This document shows positions 34,142 to 43,968 of a stretch of 64,000 bases of DNA, piece by piece; position 1 is the first letter of the stretch; each line of letters starts with the position of its first letter. This stretch comes from Carya illinoinensis (taxonomy: Eukaryota; Streptophyta; Magnoliopsida; Fagales; Juglandaceae). The DNA is taken from NCBI RefSeq assembly GCF_018687715.1, contig NC_056762.1:30926864-30990863 (forward strand), read 5' to 3'. Both the position numbers and the translations under genes were made by a program. The notes beneath the pieces were generated by a model. The model saw only the letters and a list, made by a program, of their open reading frames with translations, did not search any database and was not told the origin of the DNA.

Positions 34142-36867
34142 TTGTCCGTTGGTGCTTCGCATTTCTCCATTCTTCAAATACCTTACTTTTTCATTGTCTT
34201 CCATTCTTTCATTCTTTCATCTATTATACTTTCTGCCCTTTCATTCCTATCTTTGCTCTTTGCTTATCTTGCTAATGAAGGCGAGGTTTCTGAAAACCCC
34301 TTCGAGATTCTTGAAGGCACGGTTTTTGCTGGATACCGATGGCACTCGGCCATCCGAGAGATACATTTCCCCAAGATTCGGGAAGACTTTCGTATTCCAG
34401 AAACCGTTATCTTGAGCGTTCCTGAATCCGGATGTTGTGATGATAAGGGCTTTGCTACTAAAGTGGTTATTACTGTTTCCCTTTCTGCCGCCCTCTCCGC
34501 GACCTTTTGGATCTTCTCAACATTGCTCCTGCTCAATTACATCATTTCGCACTGAGGGCATACCTCTACGCTTGTATTGTATTCCGTATGTTTGTGAAAC
34601 TTCTTGGGGACCCTTATCCTGACCTGACTAGTCGGGAATTTTTGACATTTTATAACTTGAGGGGAGCTTCCAAAGGCAATATTCTTAGCTTCCATAAGAA
34701 AGACGATGGGCAAACATTGGCCTAGTTTGAGACTCGCCACTCCAATGCTAAGGCATGGACCGCCAAATTCTTTTTTTTTTTTTTTTAAATCTCCGATCAA
34801 GGTTGGGAATACCCTGGCACGAAAGACGTTTTCCATGATTTCCCAGTCAAATCAATCTGGCGCCCTCTTCTCAACGAAAAGAATATGTGGCTTAAAATGG
34901 AGCCTCTGTCACATCGTGAACTGACTCGAATCGAGATAGTTCATTCTTGGGACAAAGCTAATCTAGATGTGCTTTGGACGGACCACTTGCTGACCTCTGC
35001 CCATATTGATCGATTCTTGAAGTCTCCCAACCGGTCTTTTTTTCAAGGGCGTGATTTCATGATTTCAGCCACCATTCCTCCTCCCTTGGTGAAGCCTACT
35101 GAGAAAACTGCGAGGTCTAAGCCTTCTAAGAGGAAGATACGTTTGGAAGAGGGGGAGAAGGAGGAGGCCGCCGAAAGGAGGGAAAAAAGAAGCAAGAAGA
35201 AGAGCGATGGTGAGAAGGAGGAGGCCATCAAAAAGAGGGAAAATAGAAGCAAAAAGAAGAATGGGGCTGGCGGTCGCTGAAAGAAAACTTGCTCTAGTGA
35301 TCCCTCTTTGCCTTTTTCTCTTCAACAGGAGACCCTGGCATCCTCAGGGGGCATCCAGGCCCTGGTGTGGCAGGAGGACACCCATTCTCAGGCGTCTACG
35401 CAGTTGGCTACCATTGAGCCTCTGTCGCCCCAATCGGAGGTTCTTGCCGTATCCTCAGGAGAAAGCCACAGCCAAGGTTCTACCCCGCCCGATACCACTA
35501 AGCCTTCCTCACCTTTGTCGTCCCCGTCGCTTTTCGGCTTGGTCCTTTTCAGCCTTGCCACCTCCCTCCAGGTCATGCCTAGGACACAAGAGCTTGCCAT
35601 AACTCCTGCCCCTGCGTTTGATTTTCCTGTGCTAGAGGGGCAGGTGAGTTAGGTCGAGCTAGGTGCCAAAGTGGTCGCGGCCCTTAATCTTGACTTAGTC
35701 ATCACGGCAGGAGCTTGCTCGCCCCCTTCTTCTACCGTTGCTCATGTTGAGGCGGCCAAAACAATAAGTGGCTACATGGAGACACCGAACGCCTCACCTT
35801 CAGATGGGGTGGAAGGTGTAACAAAGAGTGTTCCTCCATGCCCGGTAGAAGTGGGCGGCAAGGTTGGTTCACGCCCAACTTCCTCAGAAAGCTTGCCGGA
35901 CACCATCTCTGGGGGAAAAACCCCTTCGACAATTGGTAGCGGACCTGGACTCTCTCTTCCTCCTACCCATGCCTTCTCTTTTGGTAGGGATACTGACTCC
36001 TTCCTTGAGGAGGAGTGGGTGAATTTCTTAAGGAAAGACACCAGTCTTCGTGAGTCCGACTTGGCTCAACCACCACCTCCTCTACCCCCTTTGTGCTTGG
36101 TTGATTTATCGGGGAGGACGATGGCTTCGTCCATAAGGCCTAGGAGGCACCCCTCCCAGACCCTGGCGAGATCGTGAAGGGGGATGCTAGCAGTGGTGAT
36201 TCTTCAACAGCTGCCAAGGAGAGGGATGAGTTGAAGATCCTATTAGAGCAATCTGAGTTGGCCTCGAGATGCGCGAGGCCAAACTCCTGTAGCTGCGCGA
36301 GGCTGCTCACCTAGCAAGTGCGGCCAAGGCTAAAGACGATTTCTCCTTGTCCATTCTCTGCTTTGAGAGGGACTCAGCCAGGTTGCAACTTTTAGAGGCT
36401 CAGGAGAAGCTTAAGTCTAAGAGCTCTCGCCGAGATTCGAGCTTGCTGCCTGCGACAAGGCACTATCCTCTCTTTGTGGAGACCTGGCCCATTCTCAAGA
36501 TAGCTGCAGGTCCTTCGAGGAGAGGCTTCGGGAGGCAAACTCGGCTCTTGGTGTCTACTAGTCGACTCTATCTAAGAAGGTGGGGGAGCTAACTGCTGCT
36601 CAGGAGGAGGTCGCATGGCTTCGCGCCCAGTTGGCCCACGTCCCTGCTACAAGGGATGATGCTTTTGCTTAAAGGCATGTTCGCGGCATTTTGAGGCTGA
36701 GAAACCATCTCTTGATTGATCCTGCCAACAACCATAGGATTCTCGATCGGGAATTGTTCTATCCTGATGAAATTTTCCACCGCACGGTTGATGAGTTTGG
36801 GCGAGAAGAGATGCCTGATGCTTTTATAAACGTGCCCCGAGCCTTCCCGCCTGAGGATGCCCCTTGA
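34142..36867 (+). pseudogene. Antisense ORF of the Retand-like element (putative gypsy-type transposon domain)
   Basis: Pieces in shifting frames give a protein resembling the 'putative gypsy type transposon' family (PF04195): LLNIAPAQLHHFALRAYLYA, then LTSREFLTFYNLRGASKGNI and MWLKMEPLSHRELTRIEIVH. A very basic Lys/Glu-rich stretch follows (35100-35275), then Pro/Ser-rich sequence (35300-36150), and a coiled-coil-like C-terminal part ending near 36867 (DEIFHRTVDEFGREEMPDAF). Several frameshifts and stops break it. It runs opposite to gag-pol. Function is unknown in the family. Confidence 0.7.
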
Positions 36868-37008
36868 CTATTTTTGCCCTTTGTATATTTGACTGTGGAA
36901 TTTTTTGCTTTTTTTTCGTATTTCTATATTTTGTGCATTTGTAACAGTGGACTTTGATTTGCTCTGTTGGATGCTTTGGCTATGTGTTCTTTTAATTCTT
37001 ATCTTTTT
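36868..37008. other. Spacer between antisense ORF and tandem repeats
   Basis: T-rich sequence following the antisense ORF stop, possibly its 3' untranslated region. Confidence 0.35.
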
Positions 37009-37395
37009 CATGGCACCACAAGCTACTAAAGCTGGCCTTTAGTGTTTTAGGGTTGGCGTGGTCTGAGGACCTATGCGCCCTTTTTTCATGGCACCACAAG
37101 CTGCTAAAGCTTGTATTTGGTGTTTAGGGTTGAGTGGTCCCTGACCTTTCTCGCCCTTTTTTTATGGCACCACAATCTGCTAAGGCTTGTCATTGATGTT
37201 GAGGGTCAGCGTGGTCTGAGGACTTACGCGCCATTTTTTCATAGCACCACAAGCTGCTAAGGCTTGTCTTTGGTGTTTAGAGTTGGCGTGGTCTGAGGAC
37301 CTATGCATCCTTTTTTCATGGCACCACAAGCTGCTAAGGCTTGTCTTTGGTGTTTAGGAGTGGTCTAAGGACCTACGCGCCCTTTTTTCACAGAA
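37009..37395. repeat. Tandem repeat, about 5 copies of 75-80 bp
   Basis: Each copy contains TTTTTTCATGGCACCACAAG, CTGCTAAGGCTTGTCTTTGG, TGTTTAGGGTTGGCGTGGTC and TGAGGACCTA(T/C)GCGCCC. Copies start near 37013, 37085, 37158, 37236 and 37311. The block sits between the integrase end and the antisense ORF end of the Retand-like element. Confidence 0.9.
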
Positions 37396-37536
37396 TCTAT
37401 ATACACCTCTGGGAATTTTTTCTCTTGTACAGAATTCTCAATGAATCAAAACGAAATTTATTCATAAATAGTGATAACGCAAACATCAAACAAAAATAAA
37501 GAAAATGAATGCTTAAACCAACAAATAATACGAAAG

Positions 37537-40500
37537 TTATTGATAAAATTTCTTTAAGTGCTCTGCGTTTCATGGGTGCGGTGGTTCCTTACCCTCGCTG
37601 TCTTTCAACCGGTACGATCCAGGCCGGTTGTTGGCTATTACTAAATAAGGACCTTCCCATCGGGGTTCCATTTTTCCATTGCCTTGGGTAGTCACCCCGC
37701 TTTTCTTCAAAACCAGGTCGGCCACTTTAAAGGCCCTGGACCTTACTTTTTTGTTGAAGTACTGCGCGGCTTTCCTTTTTTCTTGCAACATCCGAGCCTC
37801 AGCTATCTCTCTTTCTTCTTCGAGTACGTCAAGGTATTCTTATATCTTTTTGTTATTCCGGGCACATGAAAAATGGCTCGTTCTGTAGGTTGCCAGCCCT
37901 ACTTCCACTGGTATAACCGCCTCACATCCCTACGCTAAAATGGGGATTCCCCTGTCGAATTTTTTGCTGTAGTTCTGTACACCCAGAGTACCCCTGGCAG
38001 CTCGTCAACCCAATCTCCTTTCTTCTCCGTGACCTTTTTCTTAAGGATTGAGAATGATGTCTTGTTTGTCGCCTCAGCTTGACCATTTACTTGAGGGTGG
38101 CCTGGGGAGGAGTACTTTGCCTTAATCCTTAACTCAGCATACCATTCTCTTTAGTGATCTGAGCTGAATTGGCACCCATTGTCGATTATAATACTCTGGG
38201 GAATTCCGAACCTACAAACGACATTTTTCCACAAGAATTTTGTCACGGCTTTACCCGTGATTGTTGCTAATAGCTCTGCTTCTGCCCACTTTGTAAAATA
38301 ATCGACAACAACTATCTTGAATTTAACACCACATTTTCCTGAAAAAAAAGGGTCCCACCAAGTCTACCCCCCATTGGGAGAAAGGCCATGGTGCTGTCAC
38401 CGATATTAACTCCTCCGGAGGGGCATGTGGTACGGGTGCGTAAGTCTGTCATTTCGTACATTTCTTGGTGAACTCCCGTGCATCCCTTAGAACATTAGGC
38501 TAGTAATATCCTACCCGGATCGCTTTCCTAACTAAGATTCTTCCCCCACTATAATTTCTACATATCTCTTCGTGTATCTCAGCTAGGACATAATGTGCTT
38601 CTTTTGCGGAGATGCATTGCAGTAAAGGAACAAAGAAGCCCCTTTTATAAAGGATTCCATCGACGAGTAGGAATCTTGCTGCCCTTTTCTTTATCTTTCT
38701 CGCCTCTTCTTTTGCTTCTGGCATTTTTCCTTCTTTCAAGTACTCCACTACCCTATCTACCCAATCTGGGGTGCTTGATCCCAGGACTCCAACCTCTATA
38801 CTAATAGTTGGGACCTCGATGACCCTTCTCTTGACTTGTCATGGTAGGGATACTTCCTCCCCTGTCGTTACTGCTCGTGCCAACCTGTCTGCAACCTCAT
38901 TGTCCGCTCTTGGTATTTGAGTTATATCGAAATATGAGAAGAGATTGCGTATTTCACAAACTCATGCCAGGTACTTCTTTAACTTTTTGCCCTTTGTAGC
39001 GTACAAGCCCAAAACCTGATTTACTACCACTTGTGAATCTGACCTGGCATCCACTTCAGTTGCCTCTGTTCGGGCGGCCATGGATAACCCTGCTATAAGT
39101 GCTTCATATTCAGCTTCGTTGTTCGTTACTTTGAACACCAGTATGGCCATGTAATATCACTCTTGGCCTTCTATAAACAATACCCACAGCTTCCCTGACG
39201 GTGCTATTGCTTCTTCCTGGGGAAAGTCTGATAATTCTGCTACAAAATTCACCATTGCTTGTCCTTTAATTGCTTTTCTCGGCTCATACTCTACATCACA
39301 CTCAATCAGCTCGATTGACCAACCTATCAACCTCCTTGCGCTTCTTCAGAATTTTCGCCAATGGAGCCTCCGTCAGTACCCTTACTGTGTGGGCTTGAAA
39401 ATAAGGAAAAAGTTTTCTAGTCGCCACTGCCAAGGCAAATGCTAATAACTCAATTCAAGGATACCTTGCTTCTACTCCTCTGAGTGCTCGACTCACATAA
39501 TATACTGGATATTGTACGACTTCTTCTTCCTTTACGAGGACGGTAGATACAGCGTGCAGGGAGACTGCTAGATATGCATAGAGTACGTCTCCCTTATCTA
39601 GTAGCTTCAAAAGGGGCAGATTGGCCAGATATTGTTTTAATCTCTCGAATGCTTCGTCGCACTGCTCATTCCAAGGATGTACCTTCCGCAATACTTGGAA
39701 AAAGCACAGGAACTTGTCTATTGACCTGGCTATGAACCTTCCCATGTCGGCCACTCTCTCCACCAGTTGTTGAGTTTCATTCAGATTTTTTAGTGGTTTC
39801 ATAGTGATTATGGCCTCTATCTTATCTGGAGAAGTTTTAATTCCTATTTCAGACACGATGAAGCCCAAGAATTTCCCCCACTGGCTCTGAAAGCACATTT
39901 CACTGGGTTCAGCCTCATTTTGTAATGGCGTAAGACTCCAAACACCGTTCACAAATCTACAAAGTGTTGGGATGGCTCTTTGCTCTTTACCAGTAGGTCA
40001 TCTATGTATACCTCCATAGATTTCCCAATCTACTCCTTGAACATCCAGTTTACCAGCCTTTAGTAGGTTGCCCCTGCATTATTCAGTCCAAAAGGCATGA
40101 CTTGGTAGCAATATAGCCCTCAGTCTGTGATGAAAGATGTCTTTTCTTCGTCTGTCACATTCATCTGTATCTAGTTGTAACCCGAATATGCGTCCATGAA
40201 ACAACATATGATGCCCCGCTGTAGCATCTACAATGATGTCGATGCGTAGTAAGGGGAAGCTATCTTTTGGGCAAGCTTTGTTTAAATCTATGAAGTCTAT
40301 GCACATTCTCCACTTCCCATTCGTCTTTTTCATCATGACAATATTGGATAACCACTCCGGGTAGTGGGCTTCCCTGATGAAGCCAGCTGCGAGCAACCTT
40401 TCAACATTTTCATTAATGGCGGCATACTTTTCTACGCTAAACGATCTCCTCTTCTGTCGCACTGTCTTGTGTGTTGGGTCTACGCCTAAGCAATGCTCAA

Positions 40501-41322
40501 TGACCTCATTGTCTATACTGGGTATCTCTTCATGGCTCCATGCGAAGGCATTCCTGTGTTCTATCAACAACTATATCAGGGCTTCTCTATCTGCTAGTGG
40601 GACTTGTGTCCCAATGCGAGTAGTAGTCCCAAGGAGATCAGTGTATAATGTCACAAGCTCCAGAGGTTCGTTGACTTCTGCATGTTGCTGACCCCGGTCA
40701 TCCCTGACTTCTATATCTCTCTTGTAAGTTACCGCTACAGGTGGCGGGAGGGGCGGCATGGCCTCATCTTGTCCTGCCACAACGCGGACTTCCTTCTTTA
40801 TTTTCCTTAGTTCTTGCACATAGCATTCTCAAGCTAGGGCCTGCTCGCCTCTCCCATGCCTCCATCGGTTGGGAACTTCATCTTGAGATGGTACGTGGAT
40901 GTTACTGCCCTCAAATAGTTGAGCGTTGGTCTTCCCAATATAGCATTGTAAGAGGAAGGAGCTTTTACCACTAAAAAATCGGTCATAGTGGTTGCTATCC
41001 ACGTCCCCGTTCCTGCAGTTATTGGAAGTGTGATTGCCCCTACGGGCTGGATAGTATCCCTTGAGAAACCCTTTAATGGTGTAGATGAGAGCCTCAATTT
41101 GCCAACATCAATCCCCATTTTGACAAACGCTTCCCAGAACAGTATATCAGTCGAGCTCTCATTGTCCACTAGTACCCGCCTGGTTGTATAATTGGCTATT
41201 ACGAGGGTTATTACTAGAGCATTGTCATGCGGATACAGGATTCCTTCTCTATCCGCCTCTTCAAAGGATATCACCATTTGCTCATTGCTAAGTTTTGGTT
41301 GTTTGTGTGCTCTATCCGTCAC
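37537..41322 (-). pseudogene. pol region (PR-RT-RH-IN) of the Retand-like element, decayed
   Basis: Protease lies at 41322-40834 (VDNESSTDILF active-site region, then YNAILGRPTLN). RT starts near 40570 (HEEIPSID, WLSNIVMMKKTNGKWRMCID, LNKACPKDSFPLLRID), with the YIDD box visible near 40000 in another frame. An RT thumb and RNase H part lies at 39952-39455, and further RNase H at 39150-38962 ([17 protein letters not shown]). Integrase pieces follow from 38750, and its C-terminal part lies at 37791-37537 (AQYFNKKVRSRAFKVADLV, then a WEGPYLV box). Frameshifts and stops are frequent, including a TGA near 37572 where the family has a Trp. It is inactive. Confidence 0.85.
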
Positions 41323-41562
41323 AAATACTTCTTCATATCTTGCCTTCTGTGCATAAGCCTTTCAGCTGGATGTGGAAATTCCACATCTAGCAAAACCTCC
41401 TGCTATAATCTTTATTTCTCCTATGGGCGCCCTACTCCGATCGCCTTTTGGGGGCAACCTCGCCCTCCTGTCCTGGCTGTCATTAACGTGGCACCTTCTT
41501 TATGGACTGAAACTCCGCCTTGGTTGTTTTTTACTCTCCTGACGCCTTTTTGGTTTTGACTG

Positions 41563-42330
41563 TTATGCAACCATTCGCTCCAACTCGCCAGTTCCTGCTA
41601 ACTCCGCAACTCTCTTTCTCATGGTCGTGCAGTCCTCAGTCCAGTGCGAGCTTGTCTGATGATACTTACAGTACCGACTGCTCGTTTTGATAGGACGATG
41701 GCTTTCCCTTTCTCTCTCTCCTTCCTGTACACCCAGATTATTGTGCAACAGTCTGAGGTTGCGATCTAACCGCCTTTCCCTCGCTCTTTCTCGCCTACTT
41801 GGATTACCCTTCTTATCAACCCGCCTGTTTCTCCGCTTAACCTGGGTATCTTCTTTATAGGGGTCCACCAAAGCTTGCAGAGTATCTTCTGTATTAACAA
41901 AATTGTCCACCCTGTCTATGAACTCCCTGAGGGCGGAAGGAGTCCTCCAGGCCAATTCTGCCATAAAAGGACTACGCGGCCATATCCCTTCTAAAAGGGT
42001 GGCCAGAGTGATCTTCTCATCTTGGTCATTCGTTGTTAAGCATTCTCTATTGAAACGGGCCAAGTAGGTCTTTAAATTCTCATCCTCCTTTTGCTTAACT
42101 GTTGACAAGTAGGCAGCTGGGCGCCGTTGTCTTCTACTAGGCATGAACTGGGTTAAGAATTGCTTTGTCAGTTCTTCAAAGCTGTCTATTGACTTTGGTT
42201 TGAGGGTCTCAAACCACCCCCTAGCTGTTCCTTTCAGGGTCAAAGGAAAAGTTCGACACGCAATCTCTCATTGGAAACCGTGGAGCGTGATATGAGTTTT
42301 AAAGTTTTCCAAGTGATCTACCGGGTCCTT
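41563..42330 (-). pseudogene. Truncated gag of the Retand-like element
   Basis: The frame reads DPVDHLENFKTHITLHGF, a TGA at 42268-42270, then LTLKGTARGWFETLKPKSID, FEELTKQFLTQFMPSRRQRR and a basic C-terminal part. It ends near a WTEDCTTMRKRVAELA motif. Gag proteins of this clade start well before the DHLENFK region, but here that region begins within 30 bases of the primer binding site. The 5' leader and the N-terminal gag are therefore missing. Confidence 0.8.
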
Positions 42331-42338
42331 GGACGTGA

Positions 42339-42354
42339 CTCACAGATGGCGCCA
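42339..42354 (-). other. Primer binding site of the Retand-like element
   Basis: On the minus strand this reads TGGCGCCATCTGTGAG, two bases inside the LTR end at 42357. A TGGCGCC start is usual for Tat-clade gypsy elements. The priming tRNA was not identified. Confidence 0.7.
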
Positions 42355-42356
42355 AA

Positions 42357-42764
42357 TGTTATGGACGTGTCTCACTTCCAATCTTTCACTATGTGGTCGA
42401 TCTTCGTGAATGAAACTTGATGGGCTCTTCTTGCAAACACTCTGATGCTTAAGTCAGTTAATATGTGATTGTATTCGAGTCATTTTTTCATTATCAAAGA
42501 TTACCTGTATATATAAGCTTGTTTGCTGTGCTTATCTCATTCAGGATTTATCGGAACGGATCGCTGCTTAGGATTTTGAATAATCCCATAACTTCTTGCT
42601 GTTTTTATTCTTCCGTCAAAGGTGGTGCCATGCATATCTCTATTCAAACTCTCATTGACTATCCCTCTATGGCCCTTGGGCCCATCCTCTGAGCTTCTTG
42701 GTTTTTATTGTACTATAGGTCTTCTTATACGCTCCAAGGCCCTTCGGTTGGGATGGTCTCTTCA
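42357..42764 (-). repeat. 5' LTR of the Retand-like element
   Basis: On the + strand it runs from TGTTATGGACGTGTCTC to GGTCTCTTCA. It pairs with 33390-33797. Confidence 0.85.
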
Positions 42765-43968
42765 AAAAATTAAAGTAAAATTTAAAATAATACTATTTTA
42801 TTATATAGTTGTATACAAATTATTAATTAGAAGTAAGTTTATTCGAAGAACTATACACATATATATGTATAATATTTTCACGCGAAAAATGAGAGAGAGA
42901 AGCGCACGAACGAGTTAAAACCTCGCGTGTAGTGTTTTCGCAGGGGTTGTTTTTGATCCGTGGGGTGGGGTTCGAATTAGAAGGAGAGATGGTTTGACTT
43001 TGGGGTGGCTGACAGAAACGCTTGCCTTTCCATAGATAAACTGCCACGTGTTGAAGAAACAGTCCCACTAAGTAAGTGGGGTTCGGTCCGTTTCTGTCAA
43101 TATGCATTTACCACGCTACAGTAAATCAATAAATTACCAAATTTATGGCATTGCAGAGATGGAAATTCTAGAGAGAGAGAGAGACAAAGAGCCGGGAGAA
43201 GAAAAGTCAAAAAAAAAAAAGGAACTGTGAGAGAAAGTGTGTTTTTGGGGGGGTCTGCAGGGAGATCGATCAAGAGGCAAAGCTGGAGAGATTTTTCTCC
43301 CTTTCTCTCTTTCCTTATTCCGAAGTTTGTAAGTTTTAAAAAAAGGAAAAAAAGAAGAAGAAGAAGAACACCGACACAGGTGGTTGTGGTTGAGGGTGTA
43401 TCAGAATTAATTTACTCTCAAGTACTCTTCTTCTTGGTCTTCTTCTTCTTCTTCATCTTCTTCTTCACTGATTAATGTTTTAAATTTCGTTTAGCTTTTG
43501 TACACTGTTTTTTGTTCCTCTATACATGGTGGTTTTTGAAAATAATGTAACCTTGAATTTGGTTTTGTATTAATACATTTGTGATCTAGAGGTAATGTTA
43601 TTGGTTTTAAGAGTGCTACAATCTCTCTTCCTCTCTCTCTTCGCCAATTTTGGAACATGCATTATCCCTTCCGTTTCCATCTTTTCTCTATTACAAAATG
43701 AACCGGAGCTATCACAAACGCCTTGGTCATGTTTTGTGGAGTTTTGCTAGAGTGATGTTCATCATGGAGTACTGCATGTTAATATTTGCATCAGGGTTTT
43801 CCATTCTGAGCCTATTTTCCTCTTTGTAATACTTGACTAGAACTCCAGGTGTAATTCCTCCCTTAAATTCTGATCTTGAAAAATCTTGTGTTTTCGTGGG
43901 GTAAAAGCACAGGCCAGGTTCAAGTGGATAAAGTCTGTTACATATAGCTTCGAAGCTAGTGAAGAACA
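42765..43968 (+). promoter_or_regulatory. Promoter and 5' untranslated region of the HDG5-like gene
   Basis: This is unique sequence between the Retand-like LTR and the start codon. It holds a TATATATGTATAAT stretch near 42857, a GA-rich tract (43165-43235), CT-rich and TTC-repeat tracts (43290-43460) and an L1-type box. A leader intron is plausible but its borders were not resolved. Confidence 0.5.
43103..43110 (-). promoter_or_regulatory. L1 box (TAAATGCA)
   Basis: TGCATTTA on the + strand is TAAATGCA on the minus strand, the exact epidermal L1-box consensus TAAATG(C/T)A bound by HD-ZIP class IV proteins. It is about 860 bp before the start codon. Regulation by this site is inferred. Confidence 0.6.

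Larger units (their letters stand above)
33390..42764 (-). mobile_element. Old Tat/Retand-type Ty3/gypsy element with antisense ORF
   Basis: Two 408-bp direct repeats (33390-33797 and 42357-42764) flank a 8.6-kb interior. On the minus strand, gag, protease, RT, RNase H and integrase remnants run from 42330 to 37537. Next come a tandem-repeat block and then a long ORF remnant on the opposite strand (34142-36867). An extra antisense ORF before the 3' LTR is a known property of Tat-clade elements. The LTRs differ at roughly 40 of 408 sites, so the insertion is old. Flanking bases AAAAG and AAAAA are close to a 5-bp target duplication but sit in A-rich DNA. Confidence 0.85.
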
